DNA of 54,908 nt from Cyanophora paradoxa (taxonomy: Eukaryota > Glaucocystophyceae > Cyanophorales > Cyanophoraceae), in the NCBI GenBank assembly GCA_004431415.1, contig QPMI01000002.1, positions 1 to 54,908 of the forward strand, given 5' to 3'. Below the pieces are notes generated by a model that searched no databases, was not told the DNA's origin, and worked only from the letters and a program-made list of their open reading frames with translations. Shown here piece by piece: positions 47,101 to 53,824 of this stretch; the first letter of the stretch is position 1; every line of letters begins with the position of its first letter. The position numbers and the translations under genes were made by a program.

Positions 47101-48710
47101 CATGCGCAATCGCATGCGCGCACTGAGGCGATGTAAAGGCGGTACGGTCCCGGGTGGTCGGCTCGGAAAGCCTGCACCTGCAGCGGTGACGAGTCGGGCC
47201 AGGCCTAGGGAACAACATGTACATGTACAGCGAATGAAACCAACCGAGGGATGCAAGTCGAGCCGATTCGGATCGATCACGTCTGTGCGCCGTAATCAAA
47301 TCGTATTCACACAGACCGACTTCGGAGGGAAGCGCGGACCCGCGACCACATAGGTCCCGTGCAGGCGAATGTTGTCCACGCTCGCATTCTTGCCGCCGGG
47401 TAAAGTGCAGCGTGAAGTTAAAAGCCGCGCCGTTCATGGTCGCGAGCGTGAGGTTTGGGGACGGGACCAGCGATGTAGCAGTTGGCAAGTGCTGCGTACG
47501 TATACGTTAAAGTCGCGTGATTAGCGCTGATGTATTGGAAGTTTCATGACGTCGGAATGGTCTTGATCTAGAATCTATCTGAAAGGACGCACAGAACCGC
47601 AAAGTCACGTGTGGATCCCCTTGAGAAGTTGAGGGCGGCGTGTGATTGACTGTAAACCTGCAGATACAATGAAGCGGAGATTCGGAGTCAGCCCAACAAC
47701 AGAGTCAGTATATATACTGACGCCGAAGCCGAATTGATCGCAATTTAAATCACGGTAAACGTGGTAGAAACGCCCTGTTAGGTTTTGAAAAAAGTGAAAA
47801 TGGCACAGGTTAGGTCGAACGATTGAGGATTGGAGTGCCATTTGAACGAGAGTTCAAAAGCACCGGAAAAGCGGGGTCCGCGTCGACAATCCGGGTGAGC
47901 GTTGGGGCCACGTCGTACTGACCTGCACGGAAGCGGCATTCGTAATCAATTGATGAATACCGGACATGAACACTCAATTACTCGGACGAATTCGAAATGC
48001 GCGTAGTGAGACTCACCAGGCGTCAACCGGGCGTCCTCGTGTAGAGACTTGGCCCGCCGATCAGAGCGAGCTGTATGCTGCCGCAGAACGCTGGATCTCC
48101 GCACATCCAATACAGCTCACATTCGCCGTCCGCTCGGATCAGTGTCTGCGCGGTGGCCTTCGTTGAGAGCTAGAACGTCACAGCACACCCAGCATGCAGT
48201 CACAGCATGCAGATAAAATGACACTTTGCGGCACCTCGGAAGATGGGGTCTGCCGACGACTGGCCCTGATCTGCGCGCGCATGCGATCTCGAAAAATTAA
48301 GAGGCGCCGCCGAATACGTAAAACTGAAGCTCGACCAAACTGGCACGGTAAAATGGGGAGCAAACCATGTGCATATCAGCCGGTCTCCATATATACACGC
48401 ACCGCACGTTACACCACGCGGTCTGGAGTGATAACGCCGCCAAGCAGGAAGCTATCGGCGGAGGTGGCGACACGGTCAATGGTGTGAAAACTGGGGCGAT
48501 CAGACGAGTCAACTACGGGCGATGGCGATTGCGCATGCGCAGGACAGTCGGTCCAAACAATAACCATAACCAGTCTAGCTGTAGCTATAGGCCCGCACCC
48601 AGCCGATATTACGAAGCAGTTGCAATCGCGACAGCTTACCTTGGCAGCGCCCAGCAGGATGCTTGAAGAACACAGACTAGCAAGAGCACAGCAACAAATC
48701 GCCTGTGCAT
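13846..48710 (-). CDS. Giant REJ-GAIN/GPS single-pass receptor with Fn3 tail (model of whole gene)
   Basis: I read one spliced gene of about 34.9 kb. Domain order is: signal peptide; long many-exon ectodomain with repeated two-cysteine modules; PKD/REJ-like part; GAIN domain; GPS motif; one membrane helix; 15 double fibronectin-III units; a divergent Fn3 pair; C-terminus. Evidence for one gene is that all segments are on one strand, no other start-like exon or polyA-type gap was seen, and exons at the GPS-membrane end join in phase. Known families with REJ plus GPS include polycystin-1 and sperm receptors, but those continue into several membrane helices and a PLAT domain, which I do not see here. 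Homopolymer indels break several exons. The weakest claim is continuity through 25-47 kb: two or more genes remain possible. A role in adhesion or mechanosensing is inferred. Confidence 0.5.
14254..23891 (-). CDS. Giant gene: 9.6-kb exon with membrane helix and Fn3 units
   Basis: This single exon of about 9.6 kb starts after the acceptor GACACCGCAG (68-nt intron 23,892-23,959). It begins IGIGEVITQAVQESPPG in phase with the GPS exon. A membrane helix follows (VAVPVVVGSITIALLAAAII), then YTRNMGR, whose positive charges mark the cytoplasmic side. Next come 15 near-identical units of 195 or 197 residues, then a Ser/Ala-rich stretch and a divergent Fn3 pair (near 14,254-14,560). Each unit holds two Fn3-like domains: the first has LSWSLP and HRVLRDGVEIARV, the second has LSWNTP and YKLLVNGQVVATL. 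They are joined by a linker ISAGGGGSGFGV(AI)GAARKS. Two one-base deletions near 15,140 (C run) and 15,900 (G run) break the frame in the last two complete units. The long uninterrupted exon contrasts with the small exons upstream. Confidence 0.8.
14791..23563 (-). repeat. Tandem array: 15 units of 585/591 bp, trimeric higher-order repeat
   Basis: Anchors repeat at about 14,980, 15,564, 16,154, 16,739, 17,324, 17,915, 18,500, 19,085, 19,676, 20,261, 20,846, 21,437, 22,022, 22,607 and 23,198. The steps are 584, 590, then 585, 585, 591 four times over. The longer unit has an extra 6 bases (AATTGCAACG against AACG on the + strand), adding Ala-Ile to the linker. Marker differences (CTTTGAG against CCTTAAG, CCACCTCC against CCGCCTCC) recur with a 1761-bp period, so the duplicated block is three units long. 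The trimers anchored at 16,154, 17,915 and 19,676 are almost identical. Confidence 0.95.
23960..24364 (-). CDS. Giant gene: three exons encoding GAIN end and GPS motif
   Basis: Exon 24,292-24,364 encodes NVSSYVMEVDVVGLEVSNLS then EPIT. Exon 24,105-24,205 encodes FQIPLRMPNGELINPNQKLD then LIYYDKINKIWIS. Exon 23,960-24,060 encodes CSNAFCPHSGNVTMI and ends AVASCNHLTPFA. They join in phase through GT-AG introns (24,206-24,291; 24,061-24,104; 23,892-23,959). This is the core of a GAIN domain with the GPS signature (W, then C, C, and C-x-HLT-x-F); autoproteolysis is expected between Leu and Thr of HLT. In this family the extracellular part stays bound to the membrane stump after cleavage. The middle intron (44 nt) is very short but its junctions restore WISC. 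Confidence 0.85.
24431..24850 (-). CDS. Giant gene: exon in the GAIN-proximal ectodomain
   Basis: The open segment is rich in Cys and Asn-x-Ser/Thr sites: CSCESCADTFVGSSWWLAEN, then TSQFADSVMRMFKTFASKAV, RCGVCGASP and LRVAIFTGQVCHN. It ends LVVPPELQKLSRSLNGTDG and LTVYVYPRGPYPEATEG. The last part resembles the strand just before the GPS half of GAIN domains. The exon end is near GTCGTAAAG, but the phase to the next exon was not settled, so an indel or other donor is possible. Confidence 0.6.
   Translation of the reverse strand: MCSCESCADTFVGSSWWLAENANGTDTSQFADSVMRMFKTFASKAVRCGVCGASPSVSSGLRVAIFTGQVCHNQEGQGDFNVGGSRNETAGLVVPPELQKLSRSLNGTDGTQLTVYVYPRGPYPEATEGTLNGTNSVVK
24950..25760 (-). CDS. Giant gene: exons between REJ-like and GAIN parts
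   Basis: Coding-like pieces include SVSTALTRVVTRFVFTERDV (near 25,050-25,120) and, near 25,490-25,690, LEQSVEGLDPVQLKSSVLDI, LGIGSRSIAVTDSDGD and LEASLAAIGNTAVTISG. The latter is helix-rich, as expected of the region between REJ and GAIN in REJ-GPS proteins. Exon borders are not all resolved. Confidence 0.5.
26520..27351 (-). CDS. Giant gene: REJ-like exon(s)
   Basis: The frame at 26,731-27,351 reads TFILDASLSRDPDYTASADE, then FKYRWEFQKVATDAAAAAAA, TLTVDPKELGLEAGTAYSVT and STSVIITLAQESVPVVFITV. This is the REJ (receptor for egg jelly) layout: DASxSxDPD, YxWxF, then LxxGTxYxVTL and a strand ending VPVVFI. A further exon ends ETIANIS with donor CAGGTACGTCC near 26,565. REJ modules occur in polycystin-1 and gamete-recognition proteins and form Ig/Fn3-like beta sandwiches. 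Match by eye to the family pattern; a profile search would settle it. Confidence 0.6.
27370..28800 (-). CDS. Giant gene: PKD/REJ-like exons
   Basis: The frame at 27,995-28,627 contains VAFPISGTGRRPLTYYWSC, TVNTTHNDTLIVPDDVPHTR and YRLSVYARNYLGAKSNTVQV, a PKD/REJ-type domain (LTYYWS, then YxLxVxAxNxLG). Upstream pieces near 28,640-28,800 read VAVTFNYPARREPERLPATF and SMTIISSYVLDNGARSPRNS. The latter follows a GC-AG-looking intron (CTCCAG then GCAAGCACTCAC, ending ATACGTAG) at about 28,816-28,885. Frames shift in places. Confidence 0.5.
28886..36023 (-). CDS. Giant gene: two-cysteine LLxSDF repeat region
   Basis: The long exons are filled with a module of about 100-150 residues. A first Cys strand is followed by a second Cys about 12-18 residues on, then a Pro/Ala-LLxSD(F/L/I) signature, a Gly-rich turn and strands ending in Y or F runs. 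Examples are ATLRCPPRVGLASNFSCVLV with APLLPSDF (29.5 kb); ATVSCSPIRVVIGAVITCLV with PALLASDL (30.2 kb); AVLNCVPRTIPGRLVPCNVT with PALQLSDF (31.8 kb); TCDKTRVGLNSIITCEV with PLQRTDF (32.6 kb); and ALNCPKSRMAAGQSMTCTIS with ALIASDI (34.4 kb). A 66-nt GT-AG intron (29,650-29,715) joins two such exons. The uninterrupted frame 33,677-34,582 holds two modules. I do not recognise the domain; it looks like an Ig-type beta sandwich. Homopolymer indels break frames at about 30,320, 30,440, 30,760 and 33,690. Confidence 0.6.
36180..41320 (-). CDS. Giant gene: middle ectodomain exons
   Basis: Exon-like segments include LINTGVQMYDSIELNGQRAN (36.6 kb), LVEPAEEYATLSSLGSLTIR (37.0 kb), NVIRIVFNSTYAPYSDGFQ before donor GTGCGTTC (38.0 kb) and MNASLMCDCRAAGAKLSCYL (38.65 kb). 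Near 39.2-39.8 kb are VWAFSQLRCINIEVCRQCSD and VAWTPPENTPNFQLAERDFD, with NPSFQMVRLPLLHPGI beyond. ITYTIFGPRNGSTNAQLNVH lies at 41.0 kb, after acceptor CGCCCAG. Asn-glycosylation sites and Cys pairs fit an extracellular protein. Domain identity is unclear except that some parts resemble the two-cysteine module. Gaps of intron-like sequence lie between. Confidence 0.45.
41412..43420 (-). CDS. Giant gene: Gly-rich two-cysteine modules
   Basis: The segments form a recognisable variant of the repeated module. LPTDVVLTGPSSSRRSLLQL is at 41.7 kb, QFSALAEDFAIYNGKAVNFT at 41.95 kb, LPDLDPSVFSAYASTG with ITFSYTTAFGGASGPEVGIR at 42.5-42.65 kb, and PSIQVSDMDAAIGGPPESTY with SGVSFYAYPTRAG at 42.95-43.06 kb. 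A Cys pair STITCTPTSLVLLVDAPVYA-EC precedes the last near 43.1 kb. A GTAAGAAC donor lies at about 43,370. The SYTTAFGG / SYATAIGG strand repeats in neighbouring exons, showing homology among them. Confidence 0.5.
43800..48560 (-). CDS. Giant gene: N-terminal ectodomain exons
   Basis: Small exon-like segments include YDIVIESRSDYTPG, WSVSFFWTNVMGTHPTPPRP (44.35 kb), TASDLATEKLWTGANFRESA with FAFFANETE before donor GTAAGCTC (45.0-45.1 kb), NFTVWLSEQRPMRVVMNKLA (46.05 kb) and RRFEFVIETQSGNTKNTSVY (46.67 kb). Others are LWMRVAAPQSSWTALK (46.45 kb), WYNVTAVFLANVGFASDGTR (46.78 kb), GGKNASVDNIRLHGTYVVAG (47.35 kb), LYWMCGDPAFCGSIQLALIG (48.1 kb) and VELQFYVFGGA (48.32 kb). The strands NFTVWLSEQ, FEFVIETQSG and AAFNFTLHF suggest repeated jelly-roll or PA14-like sandwiches, unproven. 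Exon joins were not resolved. Confidence 0.4.
48640..48710 (-). CDS. Giant gene: first coding exon with signal peptide
   Basis: ATG at 48,710 opens MHRRFVAVLLLVCVLQASC-W-ALP, a textbook secretory signal peptide: basic start, a hydrophobic core of about 12 residues, and small residues before a likely cleavage after ASC or WA. The exon ends CCAAG at 48,640, followed by the strong donor GTAAGC. This fits the ectodomain that follows and sets the 5' limit of the coding region. The 5' untranslated region is not defined. Confidence 0.7.
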
Positions 48711-50095
48711 CCGATGCAGCACAGGCCCTCGCGGTCGCCCGCCTGATCACCTGATCCTGATCCGCCGCTGTGCGGGGCACAGTACTAGTACTAGTGCCCC
48801 CTTGCGGATTTGAAGGTTGGCGCGTAAGGATGCTCATTGCTTTCAAGTGAGGCTGCGACTATAGCTAATTCAATCCGACCGGCTGCGGGCTCGCCAGCTG
48901 AAGGAAACGGCGCACTCGCGCGTGCGCGGCGAGTGCTGCGCGTGCCGTTGATTCGACTTGCGCGGAAGCTGATAGCCCTAGCCTTATGTTTCGATTCTAG
49001 GCCTTCACGCCTATCATCTATACGTATATACGTATACGTGCACGCTCAGCGACTGCGTGCGCGGCGCTGGTTAACGTTGCTGCAGGATTCGCAATTCCGA
49101 AGCTCGCTAGGCCAGGCTGCGGTGCAAACACGAAACCTGCAGCAAGCGCAAGCAGCCGATCAACCTCCCAGGTCGGTGCGGTTTGCGCATGCTGCTGCCG
49201 CGCGCTGCTGCTGCTGCTGCTGGCTCACTGCTGCTGCTCCAGTCACGAGTCAGTGCTGCCTGCGGCGGTGTGCTTTATTAGAGTTATTTACTACCAGGGT
49301 ATCATACTGGCACGCTGCTCACTGAGTCAATATGATGTCAATCATGTCATTACTCACGGAGTCACGGTAGACTCTCAGTCTGAGTCTCAGAGTCTGAGAG
49401 TCGGGGCCGGGGCTGGCCGGGAGCCTGGCCCAGCTGCCAGGGGCCTGGGCGGCAGGCCGCGGGCTGGCCGGCGCGCGGTGGGCCGCGGTGGCCCGGCGGC
49501 CGGCGCCGGCCCGCGGCGCCGGGAGCCAGGCGGCGGCCCGGCGGCCGGGCGCCGGCGCCGCCGCGCACTGCCCGCCGGCGCCAGTGCCGCGCCACTTATA
49601 TAATTACGTACTGCGGCGTCTGCCGCGCCAGCCAAAATATGTTTTTGCAAAACTTACGAAGTTAGCCGGTAGACTCTGAGATGTCGTCAATGAGGCCGAG
49701 AATTCTGAGGGTAGCTCGTGAGCCTCCGTCTCCGCCATAAAATTGAAAGCCCGCGAAGACGACCTACTAAAGTATTACCAGCTGCTAATGTGGCAAAGTA
49801 CTAATTATTTTCCTGTACTAAATTAACCAGTTCTAAGTATGCATTTCCGAGTCATTCCGAAGTTCGACTCGGCTAGCGCTTCGGCCCGGAATCGGCCGGT
49901 CCCGGGCCCGGGACCGGCGGCGGACCGGGAGTCGGGACCCCGGCCCGATCCGGTCCCCGGAGTCCCGGCGGCCGGCCGGGATCCTCCGACTCGCCGGAGT
50001 CGGAGCTCGCCGCGGAGCGACTCACTGGACTCGGAGTCATAACTTTGATTCAGAAGTCCGGGAGTCCGGACGACCGGGAGACTGGCCCAGTATAG
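48711..50095. other. Gene-free region upstream of the giant gene
   Basis: There is no supported gene. It would hold the promoter of the - strand giant gene. Notable features are a CTG/CAG run near 49,203-49,240, a GAGTCTGAGAGTC palindromic patch near 49,370-49,400, and a very GC-rich patch of GGCCGGCGCC-type words at 49,400-49,590. A second such patch (CCGGTCCCGGGCCCGGGACC-like) lies at 49,885-50,000. Open frames here are by-products of GC richness. Confidence 0.5.
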
Positions 50096-50099
50096 TACT

Positions 50100-50352
50100 G
50101 TACTACTACGTAGAACACTTAAGTAATGCGCGCACTTAATTAATGCGCCCCGTATTAATGCGTTCTCCGCAGGCAGACGCATTAATTCGGGGGCGCATTA
50201 TATTGAACGCTAAGAAACTGCGGTACGTACCCCCTAACGCAGGCAGAAGCTCCAAAACGCATTAATTTGGCGGCGCATTATTAGCCATACGAGGGTCCGG
50301 GTCCAAAACGCATTAATATCGAGCGCATTAATTAAGTGTTTTACGGTAGTAC
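50100..50352. mobile_element. MITE-like element 1 (CGCATTAAT motif)
   Basis: Imperfect terminal inverted repeats (GTACTACTACGTAGAACACT on the left; AGTGTTTTACGGTAGTAC on the right) enclose about 250 bp. Inside, the word CGCATTAAT or its complement occurs about nine times, in the TTAATGCG orientation in the left part and CGCATTAAT in the right. The centre has GCTAAGAAACTGCGGTACGT followed by ACCCCC, also found in elements 2 and 3. There is no coding capacity, and no clear target-site duplication was identified. Confidence 0.6.
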
Positions 50353-50355
50353 CTA

Positions 50356-51008
50356 GTGGGCTGGACCGGAGTCCAGGTACCGCCGTACGGGTGAGCCAGC
50401 CAGTCGCTGTAGTTTCTTTGTGAATCTTCACTCAGGCTGGTCCGATCGGCGATCTTCTTGAGTCACTGAGTCATGCATATATTGAAACGTGCATGCAGCG
50501 GCATTGCAGCCATGATGCAGGCATGCACTGATTTATTTATTATGCCAGGCTGCCTATAGCCAGGCATCACGGAATCATGACACGGATCGGATTCACTGTA
50601 CATGTGCCATCACACACTGATTCGTCAATTCGAATTCACCAGTGCAGCAGCCGCTGAGCCGCGCGAGCTGAGCGTGACACTGACCAGCACTGGTCCAGCA
50701 GCGGCCTCCATTACGCAGGGCCGCTAGTAGCCCGCTACTACTAAGTAGTAAGTAGCCTCGCGGCTAGTACTAGGCTAGCCGCCTATAGGGCGGCAGGCCC
50801 GGCGGCTCCGGATCGGAGTCCGACGGTCCGGGTATCCGCGGCGGAGTCCGGACTCCGGACTCCGGAGTCCGGACTCCGAGTCCGGGCTCCGAGAGTCCCA
50901 GCTGCAGCCTCCCACAGTCCCACTAGCCATGCCATGGCCGTGGCAGTGCCAGCCAGTGGCAGCCACTGCCAGGGCCAGTGGGCGATCCAGACTCCAGATC
51001 TACGTATA
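50356..51008. other. Palindromic low-complexity DNA
   Basis: No gene is supported. The part 50,800-50,910 is built from GGAGTCCGGACTCC and CCGGACTCCG words, perfect local palindromes. Around 50,690-50,775 are GCTAGTAGCC and TACTACTAAGTAGTA words. Confidence 0.6.
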
Positions 51009-51260
51009 CGTGTAACAGGAAAATACAGATCGGAAATTAGTGGATCATAAAACTTGCCCTCTCATAGGCGAATACTGGAGCCGAAATTAGTGGACCAAAA
51101 CCTGTTCAGGCTTGTATGGGCGGTAATTTTGGGGGGTACTGTACGGGCAGCTTAGCAGCAGAGAAATACTGGAGCGGGAAATTAGTGGACTGAGTCAAGA
51201 TTTCGGTCCACTAATTTCGGCTCCACTAATTTTCAGCGTCCAGTATTTTCCTGTTACACG
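51009..51260. mobile_element. MITE-like element 2 (AAATTAGTGGA motif)
   Basis: A perfect 18-bp inverted repeat (CGTGTAACAGGAAAATAC at 51,009-51,026; complement at 51,243-51,260) bounds 252 bp. The body holds three AAATTAGTGGA words in the forward sense and two in the reverse. A centre reads GGCTTGTATGGGCGGTAATT then GGGGGGTACTGTAC and CTTAGC, shared with element 3. It is non-coding. Confidence 0.7.
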
Positions 51261-51302
51261 GTAGATCACTCGAGCTCGAGCTCGGAGAGTCGATCCAGGA
51301 AC

Positions 51303-51620
51303 GCTACCGTAGAACACAATATTATGTCATGCAAATTTATGTCGTTTTAAAACCCGGCCTTTTCCATGCGAAATATGTCGTCCCAAATTATGTCGGCATG
51401 AAATTTTCAGGCTTGTATGGGCGGTAATTAGACTAGAGCTGTGGCCGGTAATTCACCAAAAAACAATTGTATGGGGCGGTAATTTTGGGGGTACTGTAGG
51501 GCGACTTAGCGAGCCCGTATTATGACGTCCACAAATTATGTCGTTTTGTCCCGTCCAAGGCGAAATAATTTCGGGACGACATAATAAATTACAGACCTTA
51601 ATATTGTGTTCTACGGTAGC
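51303..51620. mobile_element. MITE-like element 3 (TTATGTCGT motif)
   Basis: A perfect 22-bp inverted repeat (starting GCTACCGTAGAACACAATAT at 51,303; complement ending at 51,620) bounds 318 bp. The body carries TATGTCGT-type words about six times, in both orientations (TATGTCAT, TATGTCGT, TATGTCGG, ACGACATA). The same centre as element 2 is present (GGCTTGTATGGGCGGTAATT, then GGGGGTACTGTA and CTTAGC). The TACCGTAGAACAC end resembles the end of element 1. It is non-coding. Confidence 0.7.
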
Positions 51621-52315
51621 GCTCTGACCGTCGGATCCGGAGACTCGGAGTCTGAGGATCGCAGTTCGCAACTTCGCATAACCATGAATCGCAGTCATAT
51701 GGTATCCATATATGCTTTTTTTCAATAATGGTGAACAGCAATAGTAGTAGTAGCTGCAAATTGCCCTGCAATACCCGATCTTCCGAGTTCAACGGTTCGC
51801 GATCTCTATGTGTGCGAATTTCGAATTCGTCGCGAAATATCAGAGTCTCAGTGACTCTCACGGACTTAAACTTGAAACAGCCAGAATATTAATTATAATG
51901 TCGAACAGTACTAGTGTGTTCGCCCTAGCTGCGAGTGTGTAAATTCAGAGTGTAATTGCAATTGCCACGTGCACAACTAATTGGTTCATCATCGATGGCA
52001 TGATCAGCTCGCAGCTTTTCAAAGTTTTCTTCGAATTCAGCTGCTAATTTCAGCATCGATATCACTGAGTCATTCATGAAGGTTGCAATTGACGTTCCGT
52101 CGTTCACGGCAACTTATAATTAACGCTAGCGCAGCAGATTCAGGGGCCGGTTCATGGGCCGAATCATGGCATGCCACCGATGAAATCAGTGATGATGCCA
52201 GGCATTGCCACTGTTTGCCAGCCATTGGCCCGCGGCCGAGGGCCGACTCTCCCGGGCCTGATATCGATCATGAGTAGAGCTGTGCTCGCTGGGGGGGGGG
52301 CGGGCCCAGCGGCCG
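51621..52315. other. Gene-free AT-richer stretch
   Basis: There is no convincing gene on either strand. Short frames exist (for example the - strand near 51,925-52,107), but none shows a domain, start context or splice pattern that I can support. Confidence 0.4.
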
Positions 52316-53328
52316 CTGAAGCCCGGCGAGCGGCGCCCGTCGCTGGCCCGTCGCTGAGGTGGGGGTACCGCCAAAACCTGTCGAAAAACTGCTGAAGACC
52401 AACCGAAAATCTATGTGTTCCGTGTAGTTTATTTCGTACAAGCTTTTAAGATGCGCCGCGGCGCGCGTACGCAAATGCAGATTTAATGCTTAGTTCCGCG
52501 AGCCATCTGTCAATTAAAAATATTTCTGCGAGACTCTGAGATAGAGGCCAGCTGCAGGCTGCTTTAAATTTTGGGCGAAGCGGAGCGCCTGGATGCTCGA
52601 AAACAGTCGAAATTTAGCAAGATTGATCGGCTACGCCGACCTACGTCGACCTTCAGATGAGAAAAAAGCGGGATGGAGCTTTTTTTGGCGCCTGTCAGCC
52701 TTAAAAAACGCTGAGCGAGGAGGTGTCGCTGGCGGAAAACGCCAAGCGTAGCGGCCGCTGGAACCTCGCGAAGCGACCACCAGCGACCACAGCCCTAATC
52801 ATGAGTCGACGTCCCGGACTCCCGGCCGAGGCCCGACTCACTGGCCCAGTGGCACTGACCGTCGGACGACTCACAGCTGCACGCGGCAGTGACTCCGCCC
52901 GACGTCGACAGTCCCGACTCCCGACTCCCGACTCCCGAGTCCCGACTCCCGACTCGCGGGCCGCGGCCGGGGCCGCCGGGCCTGAGGGCCGACCCGGCCG
53001 AGGTCCGACTGGGGCCGACTCCCGAGGGCCGGGACTCGGGGCCGGGACTCCCGGGAGCCGAGGGCCAAGCGAGGGCCCCCGGCCCCAGGCCCCCAGCCTC
53101 CCCTCCCAGGGCCTCTCGGGGTGGCCGGCCTAGCGACCACTTTCAAAAAGTTTGGCGCCGCGAGCGACCGTCGGACGCCCGTCGACCGTCGACGTCGCTC
53201 GCTCGTCGCTCAGCTGGGAGTACCCGGACCATATACGTACATAACCCGGTGACCGTCAAAACCTGACGAAAAAATGCTGAAAACCGCTCGAAGTCCTATC
53301 TGTTCCTTTCAGTTCGTTTCGTACTAGC
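52316..53328. repeat. Two diverged direct repeats flanking a GACTCC patch
   Basis: Copy 1 (about 52,316-52,432) and copy 2 (about 53,155-53,328) share CCCGTCG...TCGCT, GGGGTACC or GGAGTACCC, GTCAAAACCTGACGAAAAA-like sequence, CTGCTGAA or ATGCTGAA, and GTTC-CGT...TTCGT-TTCGTAC. Copy 2 has an extra 25-30 bases (ATATACGTACATAACC). Between them, 52,905-52,960 is nearly pure CCCGACTCCCGACTCCCGA. The repeats may be diverged mobile-element ends; no coding content was recognised. Confidence 0.5.
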
Positions 53329-53824
53329 CTAGTAGTACCGTACGCGTAGTAGTACGTATACGGTATACGTATACGTATACTCCGGATCGGAATCCGGATC
53401 CGAGCCGGGCGCCTGCCACCGTGGCACTGCGGCACGGCACTGGCCCACTGGGCCTGGCACTGGCTGCCAGGGCCTGCTCTCAGACTAGCTAGACTCAGAG
53501 TCTAGAAATTCCAAGTTCATGGTAAAATTCATGGTCCGCGCGCGCATGCTGGTAAAATTCATGAATGTACCCCGACCCTGGGACTCAGGGGAGGGTCAAA
53601 GGCTGGGAGTCGTACGTATACTACTGTCACTGTCTGTCAGCGTCTTTTTGCATTTGTCATAACGTTGACTCAGTGCCAGAGTCGGGACTTGAACGTACTA
53701 CGGTAACATGTACATATGCATGCCTCGCAATTCTCACACTCGATCGCACTCACGGCGTCTCGCGAGTTTCGGCGTCTCGACCGCACGCGGGGCGCGGGCT
53801 GCGGCCACCCGGCAGCAGCGCGGG
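53329..53824. other. Gene-free region 3' of the U32 gene
   Basis: It contains a GTATACGTATACGTATAC alternating tract near 53,355-53,380 and three copies of the word (T)GGTAAAATTCATG or its start near 53,515-53,565. It includes the 3' untranslated region of the U32 gene, which ends at 53,825. Nothing else is supported. Confidence 0.5.

Noticed and set aside
49400-50000. Structured RNA gene in the GC-rich palindromic patches
   Set aside because: No tRNA, rRNA or other known RNA pattern; pairing potential follows from the repeated GGCC and CCGG words.
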